This document shows positions 36,389 through 47,380 of a stretch of DNA of 64,000 bases, piece by piece. The stretch's first letter is position 1, and the number at the start of each line of letters is the position of its first letter. The notes beneath the pieces are model-generated. The model saw only the letters and a list, made by a program, of their open reading frames with translations. It was not told where the DNA came from and searched no databases. The position numbers and the translations under genes are program-made. Where the stretch lies: positions 833,976 to 897,975 of the forward strand of contig NZ_GL870929.1 of assembly GCF_000190695.1 (NCBI RefSeq), in the 5' to 3' direction. This DNA comes from Kingella denitrificans ATCC 33394 (lineage in GTDB: Bacteria; Pseudomonadota; Gammaproteobacteria; Burkholderiales; Neisseriaceae).

Positions 36389-37944
36389 CCCGAAACCGTT
36401 TCTGGCTGCTTCTGTGCTGCTTAATGCTCAATGCCTGCCGCAGCCTGCCCAACTTGGATGACCGCGAAACCAGCCTTTACATCCCCACCCAAAGCGCACC
36501 GCGGCTCGAACAAGCCCTCAACCTGCCTGCCGCCGCTTCCGAAGCATCCGCACCCCAACCGACCGAAACAGAACCGAACGACGACCAGAACACTGTCTAT
36601 CCAAACACCGCCTATCCGGCCGACGTGCAGCTGCTCAATGGTGCACGCGCCGCCTATCACGCACGCGCGGTTTTGCTCGACAACGCCGCCGTTTCGATTG
36701 ATGCGCAATATTATATTTGGCGCGACGACACCTCCGGTCTGGCATTGCTGCAAAAGCTCTGGCAGGCGGCAGAACGCGGCGTGCGCGTGCGCCTGCTGCT
36801 GGACGATAACAACACGCACGGCATGGACGCCATTCTGTCCGCGCTCAACAGCCACCCCAATATCCAAATCCGCCTATTCAACCCATTTTTATACCGCAAA
36901 TGGCGGTTTATCGGCTATCTGACCGATTTTTCGCGACTGAACCGCCGGATGCACAACAAAGCCCTGATTGCCGACAACCGCGTCAGCATTATCGGCGGGC
37001 GCAATATCGGCGACGAATATTTCGACATCCACCGCGAACACACCTTTGCCGACACCGACGTGATGGTGAGCGGCGCCATCGTGCCGCAGATTTCGCAGGA
37101 CTTCGACCGTTATTGGCAAAGCCATTCCGCCTATCCGTTGGAACGCATCGTCCGCCGTGCAGATATCTCTGCCGGGCTGGAACGGCTCAAAAGCAGCCTG
37201 CACCCTGCCGCCGCCAACAATGCCGATGACGATGCGTCCGCACTGCGCCTGATTCCGCATATCCGCGCCACCACCGAACTGATTAGCGACGACCCCGCCA
37301 AAGCATTGAACCGCAGGACACGGGTCGATATTGCCGAAAGCATGCAGGCTGCTTTGGGCGAACCCAAACGCGAAATTTATCTGGTCAGCCCGTATTTCGT
37401 ACCCACCCGCACCGGCATCCAAGTCTTCCGCCAACTGAGCGGGCAAGGCGTGCGTACCACCGTGTTCACCAATTCGCTGAACGCCACCGACGTGGCCGCC
37501 GTGCATTCGGGCTATACCCGCTACCGCCGCGCCCTGTTGCACGCCGGCGTGCAATTATATGAATTCAAAGGCGACACCGCCGTCAAAGGCCTGCGCGACC
37601 GGGGCCTGACCGGTAGCTCCATCACCAGCCTGCACGCCAAAACCTTCATCATCGACCAAGAACGCGTCTTCATCGGCTCGTTCAACCTCGACCCGCGCTC
37701 CGCCCGACTCAACACCGAAATGGGACTGGTCATCCACTCCCCCGCGCTGGCGCAACTGATGCAGGGCGAATTGCAGCGCACCGCCGAATCCGGCGCCTAC
37801 CACGTCCGGCTCGACCCGCAAGGCCGCATGCAATGGTACGACCCGCAAACACAGTCCGCCAGCCCGAAAGAACCCGACGCACCGCTGTGGAAACGCCTGT
37901 TGAGCAAAATTTTCTCCTGGCTGCCGATCGAACGGCTGCTGTGA
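36385..37944 (+). CDS. clsC: Phospholipase D-type lipoprotein, cardiolipin synthase C-like
   Basis: A 519-aa protein with a lipoprotein signal (lipobox LNAC, Cys16) and two phospholipase D HxK(x4)D motifs: MHNKALIADNRVSIIGGRN near residue 191 and LHAKTFIIDQERVFIGSFN near 418. It resembles ClsC (YmdC), which makes cardiolipin from phosphatidylglycerol and phosphatidylethanolamine. The frame continues upstream to 36277, but ATG 36385 overlaps the speD stop (ATGA) and gives the lipoprotein signal. Two in-frame DUS encode 'KSSLHPA' near 271 and 'MQAAL' near 323. Confidence 0.88.
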   Translation: MTRNRFWLLLCCLMLNACRSLPNLDDRETSLYIPTQSAPRLEQALNLPAAASEASAPQPTETEPNDDQNTVYPNTAYPADVQLLNGARAAYHARAVLLDNAAVSIDAQYYIWRDDTSGLALLQKLWQAAERGVRVRLLLDDNNTHGMDAILSALNSHPNIQIRLFNPFLYRKWRFIGYLTDFSRLNRRMHNKALIADNRVSIIGGRNIGDEYFDIHREHTFADTDVMVSGAIVPQISQDFDRYWQSHSAYPLERIVRRADISAGLERLKSSLHPAAANNADDDASALRLIPHIRATTELISDDPAKALNRRTRVDIAESMQAALGEPKREIYLVSPYFVPTRTGIQVFRQLSGQGVRTTVFTNSLNATDVAAVHSGYTRYRRALLHAGVQLYEFKGDTAVKGLRDRGLTGSSITSLHAKTFIIDQERVFIGSFNLDPRSARLNTEMGLVIHSPALAQLMQGELQRTAESGAYHVRLDPQGRMQWYDPQTQSASPKEPDAPLWKRLLSKIFSWLPIERLL

Positions 37945-38054
37945 ATGCCAAAAGCAGCCTGCACCCTTGGCAAAACCCGAAGCGGCAGCATTGCGAAACC
38001 GCCGAATGAAAATAGACCGAAAGCAGCCTGCACGTCCGGATAACGCATCCGCAA

Positions 38055-38295
38055 GGTGTTCATGGCGTTGCGCCGCCATACCCACGCTTGGGGTAGCTGC
38101 CCGCCCCGCAGGCTGCTTTTCCAAGCCCGCAGCCCGACCTCCCCCGCTTCTGAAAGAGAGTTTTCTGCGGGCAGCGCAAACCCCATTGCCGAACAGCGGT
38201 GGTTTTGTCCCGCAGCGGATTGGAACGTGCAGGCTGCTTTTGCCATGTGCGGCCGCCCCCAAGCGCGGGTATGGCGGCGCAACGCCATGAACACC
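38055..38295. mobile_element. Non-coding element with 39-bp terminal inverted repeats
   Basis: GGTGTTCATGGCGTTGCGCC (first 20 of 39 bases, 38055-38093) recurs inverted at 38257-38295 with one mismatch by eye. The 163-bp interior holds two DUS-like units and no gene. The palindromic core GGCGTTGCGCCGCC recurs as a solo copy at about 52754-52784. Size, long inverted ends and lack of coding fit a MITE or a structured intergenic repeat. Confidence 0.65.
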
Positions 38296-38356
38296 GCCCG
38301 AACACAGCCCCTTCGCCAAAAGCAGCCTGCACCCCGAAACCGAACCCCATCCCGTT

Positions 38357-39094
38357 ATGATGCCCACCCTGCTCCTCGTCCGCCCCGAAAACCGCCAAGC
38401 CGAAGACCGCCGCATTGCAGAGCGCGCCGGTTGGAACGTGCTGCCCTTCGCCCCCGTCCGCCTGGCCGCCGACCCAACCCTGCCCGAACAACTCGCCGCC
38501 TGCCTGCCTGATGCCGCCGCCGTGTTCTGGGTCAGCCCCACCGCCGTGGAAATGGCCGCGCCGCACCTCCGCACGCACACCGGTATCGTCGTCCATATCG
38601 CCGTCGGCCAAGCCACCGCGCGCGCATTGGAACGTGCAGGCTGCTTTCCCGTTCACGCGCCCGCACAACAGAACGACAGCGAAGCCGTTTTAACCCTGCC
38701 CGTGTGGCAGCAACTGCCGCCGCATTCAGGCATCGTCATCATCCGCGGGCAAAGCGGCCGCGAATATCTGGCCGAGCAACTGCGCCTGCGCGGCTTCCGC
38801 GTACACGCCGCCGCCGCCTACCAAAGCATTGCCCTGCCGCTGGATTGGCCGGCCTTCATGCGGCAAAATGTGCAGGCTGCCTGGGTTACCTCCTCTGAAA
38901 TGGCGCGCGCACTCTTTACACAAGCACCGTCAGCGTGTACGCAAAAGCTCAAATCCTTGCTATACTTAACCCATCATGAACGCATTGCCCGAACATTGCA
39001 GCAATACGGCGCGGCCAAAGTGTCGGTTTACCCGAATCTGGCCGCCGCCTTACACGGCAATGCCCCAAACGTTTACACGGAGACCCTCCCATGA
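38357..39094 (+). CDS. hemD: Uroporphyrinogen-III synthase
   Basis: HemD closes hydroxymethylbilane to uroporphyrinogen III with inversion of ring D. The 245-aa protein has the weakly conserved two-lobe HemD pattern: LLVRPENRQAEDRRIAERAG at the start, AVFWVSPTAVEMA near residue 54, GIVIIRGQSGREYLAEQLRLRGFRV near 125, and VTSSEMARAL near 176. It is identified partly by its place before hemX and hemY, with an ATGA overlap to hemX. Either of two adjacent Met can be the start. Confidence 0.92.
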   Translation: MMPTLLLVRPENRQAEDRRIAERAGWNVLPFAPVRLAADPTLPEQLAACLPDAAAVFWVSPTAVEMAAPHLRTHTGIVVHIAVGQATARALERAGCFPVHAPAQQNDSEAVLTLPVWQQLPPHSGIVIIRGQSGREYLAEQLRLRGFRVHAAAAYQSIALPLDWPAFMRQNVQAAWVTSSEMARALFTQAPSACTQKLKSLLYLTHHERIARTLQQYGAAKVSVYPNLAAALHGNAPNVYTETLP

Positions 39095-40467
39095 CCGAAG
39101 CGCAACAACCCCAAAAACCTGAAGAAAACGCTGAAAACACACCGACAATGCCCAACGAAAACGAATCCTCCGCTGTGCCTGAGGAAGAGGTGCAGGCTGC
39201 TTCTTCTGCCGCACCCGCGCCAACCTCCGCACCCATTGTGATTGAGCAAAAAGCATCCGGCGGCAAAGGCTTGGCGGTGGGCGCGCTGGTGCTGTCCTTG
39301 CTGGGGCTGGGCGCCAGCGGCTTCCTGTTCGTGCAGGGGCAAAATCTGCTGAACACGCAAAAACTGCAACTGGAACAAGAATTGGACAAAGCCGGACTGG
39401 GCAACAGCCAAAATGCCGTCCTGCTGCAAAACACCTTGTTGCGCCAAGAAAAAATCGAACAGGAACTGGCCAAAATATCCACCATGCAACAGCAAAGCCA
39501 GCAGTCGTTGGAAAGCGTGCAACGCGCATACGGCGAATTGCTCAAAGGCCGCGTGAACTGGCTGGTGGACGAAGTGGAAGTGACGCTGAACCTCGCATCG
39601 CAACAACTGCTGCTGTCGGGCAACATCCCTGTCGCCATCAACGTGCTGGAAAGCCTGGAACAGCGGTTGAGCCGCTTCGAGCAACCCGAACTGCTGCCGA
39701 TTCAACAAGCCGTCAGCCAAGATTTGGCGGCATTGAAAAACCGCCCATACCTGAACATCCCCGCCACCACGCTGCACTTGGAACGCCTGCAAAATGCAAT
39801 TCCAAGCTTGCCTTTGCTGGTGGACGGCACGCTGAAAGAAGGCAATACCGCGCCCGAACCCGTTTCTCAAGCCGGCAACTGGTGGACGCGTACGGTGGAC
39901 AGCACCGTGAGCCTGCTCAAAAGCATGGTGGAAGTGCGTAAATTAGACAACAACGATGCCATGCTCATCGCCCCCGAACAAGCCTATTTCGTGCGCGAAA
40001 ACCTGCGCCTGTACCTGCTGGATGCGCGCTTGGCACTGTTGCAGCACAACGGTGAAATCTACCAAAACGATTTGAACGCGGTCGAAGCCACCGTGAAGCA
40101 GTATTACGATGTGCAGTCTGCCGCCACCCAAGCATGGCTGAAAGAGTTGAACGAACTGAAAAACCTGGAAATCCGCATGATTGGTGATGACGTGCTCAAA
40201 GCCAGCATTTCTGCAGTACGCACATACCAAAACAATGCCCGCACCGCCATGCCTGTGGACTTGCCGGCCGTTGAACCGCGCGCCGCTTCAACGCCTGCCG
40301 CAACACCAGTGCAGGCTGCTTCTTCCGCTGCCGCACAAACACCTTCCCAAGCCAGCCAGCCGGCACCGAAAGCCGCCAGCGAAGCCGCTTCCGCACCCGC
40401 CGCCGCGCCTGCCCCTGCAAAATCGGCCAGCCAACCTGAAACTGCCCGTAAAGGGGGTGCGGTATGA
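39091..40467 (+). CDS. hemX: HemX-like membrane protein
   Basis: A 458-aa inner membrane protein: an acidic, disordered N terminus, one membrane segment (about 51-76, KGLAVGALVLSLLGLGASGF), a coiled coil near 90-155 and a periplasmic helical domain, ending in an Ala/Pro-rich tail. HemX is annotated as a uroporphyrinogen-III methyltransferase-like protein but lacks the methyltransferase fold, and its role in tetrapyrrole synthesis is unclear. It is translationally coupled to hemD and hemY by 4-base overlaps. DUS encode 'VQAASSA' twice. Confidence 0.92.
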   Translation: MTEAQQPQKPEENAENTPTMPNENESSAVPEEEVQAASSAAPAPTSAPIVIEQKASGGKGLAVGALVLSLLGLGASGFLFVQGQNLLNTQKLQLEQELDKAGLGNSQNAVLLQNTLLRQEKIEQELAKISTMQQQSQQSLESVQRAYGELLKGRVNWLVDEVEVTLNLASQQLLLSGNIPVAINVLESLEQRLSRFEQPELLPIQQAVSQDLAALKNRPYLNIPATTLHLERLQNAIPSLPLLVDGTLKEGNTAPEPVSQAGNWWTRTVDSTVSLLKSMVEVRKLDNNDAMLIAPEQAYFVRENLRLYLLDARLALLQHNGEIYQNDLNAVEATVKQYYDVQSAATQAWLKELNELKNLEIRMIGDDVLKASISAVRTYQNNARTAMPVDLPAVEPRAASTPAATPVQAASSAAAQTPSQASQPAPKAASEAASAPAAAPAPAKSASQPETARKGGAV

Positions 40468-41666
40468 AACAGCTGCTGTGGATTATCATCTTATTCGCGC
40501 TGGCCATCGGTGTAGCCATTGCCACACGCACCTACACGGGCAACGTGTATCTGGTCATCGAACACACCATGATTCGCGTGAACCTGCACCTGTTCGTGCT
40601 GGGTTTGGTGGCTTCCGTGGTGGCGCTGTATATATTGGTGCGCCTGATTGCCGGCATTTTGAGCACGCCCGACAAGCTGAGCCGCTTCGGCGTGGGCAGG
40701 CGCAACCGCAAAGCCACCCAATCGCTCAACGCAGCCGGCTTGGCGTATTTTGAAGGCAAATTCCAAGAAGCCCAAGCGCAGGCCGATAAAGTGTTGGCCA
40801 ACAAAGAAGCGGGCGACAAACGCATTTTGGCATTGATGCTAGCGGCACACGCGGCCGACCAAAGCGGTAATGCCGAAGCACGCGACCAATACCTGCACGA
40901 CATTGAAAAACTGCCCGAAAAAACACAGCTGTCGCGCCATCTGCTGCTGGCGGAAAGCGCCATCAACCAGCAAAATGACGAAGAAGCGGAAAACCACCTG
41001 AAAGCGGCGGCGCAAATCAATCCGCGCCTGACCCGATTGGTGCGCCTGCAACTGCGCCATGCGCTGGACAAAGGCAACGCACTGGAAATTCTGGACAAAG
41101 TGGACAAACTGCGCCGCGCGGGGGCAATGAACGACAACGAGGCCGAGCAGCTCTCCGAACGCGCCTATGCCCAATTATTGTCGCTAGCGCAAGATGCGGC
41201 CGGTTTGAAAGCCTGCCTGAAACGCATTCCCGATTCGCTGAAAGCAGGCGCGCTCAGTGCCGCCATCGCGCAAAAATACGCGGAATTGGGCCTGTACGAC
41301 AAAGCAGTCGCCTGGGTAAACCAATATTATCCGCAAAACCACCGCGCCGATTTGCTGTCCGTTTTTGTGCAAAGCGCGCAATATTTGGACGAATACGGCC
41401 AGCAAAAAGCCATTGACACGGCCGATGCCTGGCTGCGCCAAAATCCGAACGACCCGAAACTGTTGGCCGCGCTGGGCGATTTGGCCTACCACCGCCAATT
41501 ATGGGGCAAGGCGCAAGGCTATCTGGAAGCCAGCCTGCGTTTGGAACCCACCGTGCATGCGCGTTTGACGCTGGCCAAAGTCTTCGAGCAAAGCCAGCGC
41601 CACAACGACGCGCAAGAACAGCGCCGTTTGGCATTGTCCGCCATGGACGAAACGGCCGAACACTAA
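40464..41666 (+). CDS. hemY: HemY-like TPR membrane protein
   Basis: A 400-aa protein with two N-terminal membrane segments (about 4-24 and 41-62, with the family pattern TGNVYLVIEHTMIRVNLHLF between and in them) followed by tetratricopeptide-like helical repeats (for example AAGLAYFEGKFQEAQAQADK). This is the HemY of the hemDXY operon, thought to help late haem synthesis or related membrane assembly. It is not protoporphyrinogen oxidase, which shares the name in Bacillus. Confidence 0.92.
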   Translation: MKQLLWIIILFALAIGVAIATRTYTGNVYLVIEHTMIRVNLHLFVLGLVASVVALYILVRLIAGILSTPDKLSRFGVGRRNRKATQSLNAAGLAYFEGKFQEAQAQADKVLANKEAGDKRILALMLAAHAADQSGNAEARDQYLHDIEKLPEKTQLSRHLLLAESAINQQNDEEAENHLKAAAQINPRLTRLVRLQLRHALDKGNALEILDKVDKLRRAGAMNDNEAEQLSERAYAQLLSLAQDAAGLKACLKRIPDSLKAGALSAAIAQKYAELGLYDKAVAWVNQYYPQNHRADLLSVFVQSAQYLDEYGQQKAIDTADAWLRQNPNDPKLLAALGDLAYHRQLWGKAQGYLEASLRLEPTVHARLTLAKVFEQSQRHNDAQEQRRLALSAMDETAEH

Positions 41667-41678
41667 ACGGCCCATCGG

Positions 41679-41721
41679 GTGCAGGCTGCTTTTTCGTTGC
41701 CGCGATAAAAGCAGCCTGCAC
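41679..41721. terminator. Inverted DUS pair after hemY
   Basis: Facing DUS at 41679-41693 and 41707-41721 end the hemDXY operon 13 bases after the stop. Confidence 0.8.
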
Positions 41722-41765
41722 TTTTTTCACTATCCCAAAATACTCATAAAATCAGAAAGAACACC

Positions 41766-42497
41766 ATGTCCGAACCCATCCGACTCTCCAAACAAATGGC
41801 GCAACTGGGCCTGTGCTCGCGCCGCGAAGCCGACCACTACATCGAACAAGGCTGGGTGAAGGTCAATGGCGAAGTAGCTGTGCTGGGACAGAAAGTGCTG
41901 CCCGGCGACCGCATCGATTTGGACAAAAACGCCCACCAACAACAGGCAGGGCGCGTGACCGTGCTGCTCAACAAACCCGTGGGCTACGTCAGCGGGCAGC
42001 CGGAAAAAGGCTATAAGGCGGCCGTGGAACTGATTACGCCGGAAAACCATTGGGAGGGCGACCAAAGCCGCATTGCCTTCCAACCGCAGCATTTGCGCGG
42101 ATTGGCGCCGGCCGGCCGGCTGGACATCGACTCGGTGGGGCTGCTGGTGCTGACGCAAGACGGCCGCGTGGCCAAGCAGTTGGTCGGCGAACAAGATTCG
42201 CGCGAAAAAGAATATCTGGTGCGCGTGCGCGGCAAAATCATCGAAAACGGCTTGAATTTGCTCAACCACGGCCTGCATTTGGACGGCCAGTCACTGCGCC
42301 CCGCCAAAGTGAGCTGGCAGAACGAAGACCAACTGCGCTTTATCCTGACGCAGGGCAAAAAACGCCAAATCCGCCGCATGTGCGAACTGGTGGGGCTGCG
42401 TGTGGTCGGTTTAAAGCGCGTCCGCATCGGGCGGATTAAGCTGGGCGCGCTGCCGCCGGGCAAATGGCGTTATCTGTCGCCCGACGAGCGGTTTTAA
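41766..42497 (+). CDS. rRNA pseudouridine synthase (RsuA/RluF family)
   Basis: A 243-aa enzyme that isomerises uridine in ribosomal RNA. An N-terminal S4 RNA-binding domain ([29 protein letters not shown], residues 7-35) precedes the catalytic domain with NKPVGYVSG and the aspartate in [17 protein letters not shown] near residue 119, then [15 protein letters not shown]. The sequence is nearest to RluF-type enzymes (23S U2604) by eye, but RluB, RluE and RsuA cannot be excluded. Confidence 0.88.
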   Translation: MSEPIRLSKQMAQLGLCSRREADHYIEQGWVKVNGEVAVLGQKVLPGDRIDLDKNAHQQQAGRVTVLLNKPVGYVSGQPEKGYKAAVELITPENHWEGDQSRIAFQPQHLRGLAPAGRLDIDSVGLLVLTQDGRVAKQLVGEQDSREKEYLVRVRGKIIENGLNLLNHGLHLDGQSLRPAKVSWQNEDQLRFILTQGKKRQIRRMCELVGLRVVGLKRVRIGRIKLGALPPGKWRYLSPDERF

Positions 42498-42554
42498 CGG
42501 CATGACACGGATACAAAACAGAATATTGCCCGACAACCGCGCAGAAACGAGTGA

Positions 42555-42597
42555 AAAAGCAGCCTGCACTTCCATCCTTCCAAGTGCAGGCTGCTTT
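42555..42597. terminator. Inverted DUS pair after the pseudouridine synthase gene
   Basis: Facing DUS at 42555-42569 and 42584-42597, 58 bases after the stop codon. Confidence 0.75.
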
Positions 42598-42689
42598 CGT
42601 TTGCCCGCTGCTTATAACTTCGGGCAATTTCCCATAAAATGAATCGTTCTTTCACAAAAAACCGCGCATTTGATACAGTCCGTCAATTT

Positions 42690-42794
42690 TATAGCGGATT
42701 AAAATAAAATGAGACAAGGCGGCGAGCCGCAAGGCGTACAGGTGGTACGTCAAGGCGAGCCAACGCCGTATCATTGCAATTTTAATCCACGATA
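42690..42794. repeat. Correia-like repeat element, copy 2 (105 bp)
   Basis: It begins TATAGCGGATTAAAATAAAA and ends TTTTAATCCACGATA. It is copy 1 in the opposite orientation with few changes, so the terminal repeat, the CGGCGAGCCGCAAGGCGTAC segment and the size agree. It lies 23 bases upstream of the FNT gene and may influence its expression. Confidence 0.85.
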
Positions 42795-42817
42795 ACCATC
42801 ACCCACAAGGACGGCCC

Positions 42818-43630
42818 ATGAACCCAGTCAAACCCGAGCATTTGCGCGACTTTTATCCCCATGAAATCTTGCAGGATTCCTTGCAGAAATCGCAGGCCAA
42901 ATCAGGCTCAAGCCTGAAAACGCTGGCCATTTTGAGCTTTTTGGGCGGCGGTTACGTCGGCTTCGGCTATCTGGCGTTTTTAAAAGTGGTGACCGGCATT
43001 CCGCCCGAATGGTCAGGGCTGGGCAACCTGCTGGGTGCTTCGGTATTCCCCATCTGCCTGATTTGCATCCTGATTGGCGGCGGCGAGCTGGCCACGGGCA
43101 ACATGATGCTGATGGGGCTGGGCTGGTTCGGCAAAAAAATCAACATCTCCCACCTGATGCGCAACTGGCTGATTGTGAGCCTCGGCAATTTGGCCGGTGC
43201 TTTGTTTATGGCGTATTTCCTCGGCCATTACGTGGGTCTGACCGAAGGCGTGGCGGCCGCCAAAACCATCGCCATCGCCGAAGCCAAAGTCGGCATGAGT
43301 TTCGGCCGTTCGTTCATCTCCGCCATCGCCTGCAACTGGATGGTGTGCATGGGCATTTGGTTTTATTTCGGCGCGAAGCAGACTTCCGGGCGGATTCTGG
43401 CCATGTGGTTTCCCGTGATGACGTTCGTGCTGATTGGCCTACAACACTTTGTGGCCAATATGTTCATCATTCCCGCCGGTATTTTTGCGGGCGCGAATGT
43501 GTCATGGGGGCAGTTTTTCGCCAACATGATTCCCGTGTTTTTGGGCAACGTGGCGGGCGGTACGGCGTTTGTGGCCGCGTCCTATCTGCATGCCTACAAA
43601 CATTTGCTGAAAGACGATTACTCCATCTGA
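42818..43630 (+). CDS. Formate/nitrite transporter family channel
   Basis: A 270-aa pentameric FNT channel with six membrane segments. Visible are GGGELATGNMML (residues 88-99), CNWMVCMGIW near 171, QHFVANMFIIPAGI near 208 and GNVAGGTAFV near 243. The first 36 residues are cytosolic. It could be FocA (formate) or NirC (nitrite); the context does not decide. A Correia-like element sits just upstream. An ACAAGGA ribosome site precedes ATG 42818. Confidence 0.9.
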   Translation: MNPVKPEHLRDFYPHEILQDSLQKSQAKSGSSLKTLAILSFLGGGYVGFGYLAFLKVVTGIPPEWSGLGNLLGASVFPICLICILIGGGELATGNMMLMGLGWFGKKINISHLMRNWLIVSLGNLAGALFMAYFLGHYVGLTEGVAAAKTIAIAEAKVGMSFGRSFISAIACNWMVCMGIWFYFGAKQTSGRILAMWFPVMTFVLIGLQHFVANMFIIPAGIFAGANVSWGQFFANMIPVFLGNVAGGTAFVAASYLHAYKHLLKDDYSI

Positions 43631-43639
43631 CCAACACGA

Positions 43640-43682
43640 AAAAGCAGCCTGCACCCCATGTTCAAAGGTGCAGGCTGCTTTT
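43640..43682. terminator. Inverted DUS pair between convergent FNT gene and ung
   Basis: Facing DUS at 43640-43654 and 43668-43682 with a 13-nt loop terminate from both sides. Confidence 0.85.
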
Positions 43683-43694
43683 TTCACCGTATTT

Positions 43695-44357
43695 TCAACG
43701 AATCTGCCAATCAATCGGCGCCAATCCGTGCGCCTGCAAATACGCATTGGCCTGCGAAAAATGGCGGCAGCCGAAAAAGCCGCGATAAGCCGACAACGGT
43801 GAAGGATGCGGCGCTCGCAGCACCAAATGGCGCGATTCGTCCAGCCAGGCCGCTTTTTTCTGCGCGTGGCTGCCCCAAAGCAGGAACACCAAATGGCTGC
43901 CGTATTCGTTCAGCGCACGAATCACCGTGTCCGTGAACGTTTCCCAGCCCAAGCCAGCGTGAGAATGCGCCTGATGCGCGCGCACCGTCAAAACCGTGTT
44001 CAGCAGCAAAACGCCCTGCTCCGCCCAATCCGTCAGGCAGCCGTGCGCCGGCATTTGAAAACCGGCAATATCGTTCGACAACTCTTTGTATATATTCGCC
44101 AAAGATGGCGGAATATCGCAGCCTTTCTGCACCGAAAACGCCAAACCGTGCGCCTGATGCTCGTTGTGGTACGGGTCTTGCCCCAAAATCACCACCTTTA
44201 CCTTGTCCCACGGCGTGTAGCGGAACGCATTAAACACCTCTTTTTCGGGCGGATACACGGTCTGCCCTGCCGCGCGTTCCGCACGCACCTGCTGCAACAC
44301 GGCCTGGAAATACGGCTTTTGCTTTTCCTGCCCCAATACGTCTGTCCATGTTTTCAT
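43695..44357 (-). CDS. ung: Uracil-DNA glycosylase
   Basis: Ung removes uracil from DNA in base excision repair. The 220-aa protein has [18 protein letters not shown] (water-activating Asp61), [19 protein letters not shown] and the catalytic His loop [17 protein letters not shown] 44357 is chosen over 44381 because a strong AGGAGGA ribosome site lies at the right distance and MKTWTDVLG is the family start. Confidence 0.96.
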   Translation of the reverse strand: MKTWTDVLGQEKQKPYFQAVLQQVRAERAAGQTVYPPEKEVFNAFRYTPWDKVKVVILGQDPYHNEHQAHGLAFSVQKGCDIPPSLANIYKELSNDIAGFQMPAHGCLTDWAEQGVLLLNTVLTVRAHQAHSHAGLGWETFTDTVIRALNEYGSHLVFLLWGSHAQKKAAWLDESRHLVLRAPHPSPLSAYRGFFGCRHFSQANAYLQAHGLAPIDWQIR

Positions 44358-44383
44358 CCTGTCCTCCTGCTGTTTGGCCATTG

Positions 44384-44426
44384 AAAAGCAGCCTGCACTT
44401 CCGTTTTCAAAGTGCAGGCTGCTTTT
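44384..44426. terminator. Inverted DUS pair between groEL and ung
   Basis: Facing DUS at 44384-44398 and 44412-44426, downstream of groEL on the minus strand and 27 bases upstream of ung. Confidence 0.75.
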
Positions 44427-44480
44427 TGTGTCGGGCGGCAGGACATTGCTAAAGTGTGCCCTGCCGGTTCGGACAGACGG

Positions 44481-46178
<1,698 letters not shown>

Positions 46179-46180
46179 TC

Positions 46181-46192
46181 AGGCTGCCTGAA
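46181..46192 (+). repeat. Non-cognate DUS (AGGCTGCCTGAA) between GFA gene and groEL
   Basis: Exact Simonsiella-type DUS on the plus strand, inside TTCAGGCTGCCTGAA, whose other strand reads as a Kingella-type AGGCAGCCTGAA. A second exact copy lies at 47381-47392. Confidence 0.8.
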
Positions 46193-46267
46193 TGGTGCAG
46201 GCTGCTTTTCGTACAGCGCATAAATTGGGTTGCCGAACGTGATATTCAAGTTCCGCAACGGCAAACT

Positions 46268-46663
46268 TTATTGCGCTGCGCCCACCATCGCCAAAAATTC
46301 GGCTTCGGTCAGCTTGGGCGTGTCGTTTGCCAAATCGTAATACGGGGCTTTGCAGTCGATGAAGATTTGCGACGCGGTGCGGAAGCCTGCATTGTCGGCA
46401 AACAGACCGGCGTTGATGTAGTAATCGTTGCCGACCTGCACGAACAGGTGCGTGCCGCATTCTTTGCAGAAGCAGCGTTGCGCCCATTCGGACGATGCGT
46501 AACGCCCGATGTGTTCGCTGCCTGAAATTTCGGGCGACTGTGCCGTCAGCGTGAACGATGCGCCGCCGTTCCAAGTACGGCATTTGCCGCAGTGGCAGGC
46601 GTGCAGTTCGTGTGTTTCGGGCACTTCCAGCGTTACCGCGCCGCATAAACATTGTGCGTGCAT
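46268..46663 (-). CDS. GFA (glutathione-dependent formaldehyde-activating) family protein
   Basis: A 131-aa zinc protein of the GFA/CENP-V family. Its cysteine pattern is complete: Cys5 and Cys7, Cys23-Cys25-Cys28 and Cys64-Cys66-Cys69, able to bind two zinc ions. Such proteins are often annotated as S-(hydroxymethyl)glutathione synthase, though activity is proven for few. It follows a glutathione S-transferase gene on the same strand, which suggests a common glutathione-linked detoxification role. The pair sits between groES and groEL. Confidence 0.88.
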   Translation of the reverse strand: MHAQCLCGAVTLEVPETHELHACHCGKCRTWNGGASFTLTAQSPEISGSEHIGRYASSEWAQRCFCKECGTHLFVQVGNDYYINAGLFADNAGFRTASQIFIDCKAPYYDLANDTPKLTEAEFLAMVGAAQ

Positions 46664-46710
46664 AGTGTGTTTCCTGTATTAAAACTGGGTCGAACGGGTG
46701 CAGGCTGCTT

Positions 46711-47343
46711 TTATTCCAAGCCCATCTGTTTCGCGAGTTCGGCATCCAGCGCCTGTGATTTGGCAAAGGCGGGACGTGCCGCGTGGCGTTTCATAAACGC
46801 GCCCAATTCGCTGTCCATATCCAACACCTGCGCCCGCATAATGCCCCACGCAATCAGGCCGCTCAAATACAGGTCCAGCGCGGTGAAATGGTTGCCCAAT
46901 GCATATTCTTTGCCGTGCAGAAACTTAGTTAGCGTGGCGACAACTTCGTCAAAGCTGCCGTAGCCGATGCTGCGCTTGCGTTCCGGTGTTTCGGGAATGC
47001 CGTGCCATTTGTCCATGAAGGCGTATTCGGCGTGCATGGCGAACATCAGCCAGCGGTAAAACTCGCCGCGTTCTGCGGTACCGACAGCGGGAATCAGGTT
47101 TTTCTCGGGGAAGAGTTCCGCCAGAAAAGTTATCAGTGCGGCGGTTTCGGTGATCACCGCGTCGCCGTATTTCACCGCAGGCAGCTTGCCCATGGGATTG
47201 ACGGCGAGATAGTCGGCGGATTTGGTGCCGTTTTCGCCGAAAGGCACGGGGACAACTTCATAATCCGCGCCGCATTCTTCCAGCAGCCAGCGGATAATCC
47301 GGCCGCGCGAATTGGGGTTGGTATAAAGCGTGATTTTTTTCAT
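46711..47343 (-). CDS. Glutathione S-transferase family protein
   Basis: A 210-aa protein with the GST thioredoxin fold (MKKITLYTNPNSRGRIIRWLLEECG, then NPMGKLPAVKYGD with the cis-Pro, then ITETAALITFLAELFP) and an all-helical C-terminal half (LDLYLSGLIAWGIM). It probably conjugates or reduces small toxic compounds with glutathione; the substrate is unknown. It starts 51 bases after the groES stop, so heat-shock transcription from the groES promoter should run through it. Confidence 0.9.
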   Translation of the reverse strand: MKKITLYTNPNSRGRIIRWLLEECGADYEVVPVPFGENGTKSADYLAVNPMGKLPAVKYGDAVITETAALITFLAELFPEKNLIPAVGTAERGEFYRWLMFAMHAEYAFMDKWHGIPETPERKRSIGYGSFDEVVATLTKFLHGKEYALGNHFTALDLYLSGLIAWGIMRAQVLDMDSELGAFMKRHAARPAFAKSQALDAELAKQMGLE

Positions 47344-47380
47344 TTCATAAACTCCTGATTAAATTTTGAAACAGACGTGC

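Noticed and set aside
40464..41666. Protoporphyrinogen oxidase for hemY
   Set aside because: The protein has two membrane segments and TPR-like repeats and no FAD-binding motif; it is the proteobacterial hemDXY-type HemY.
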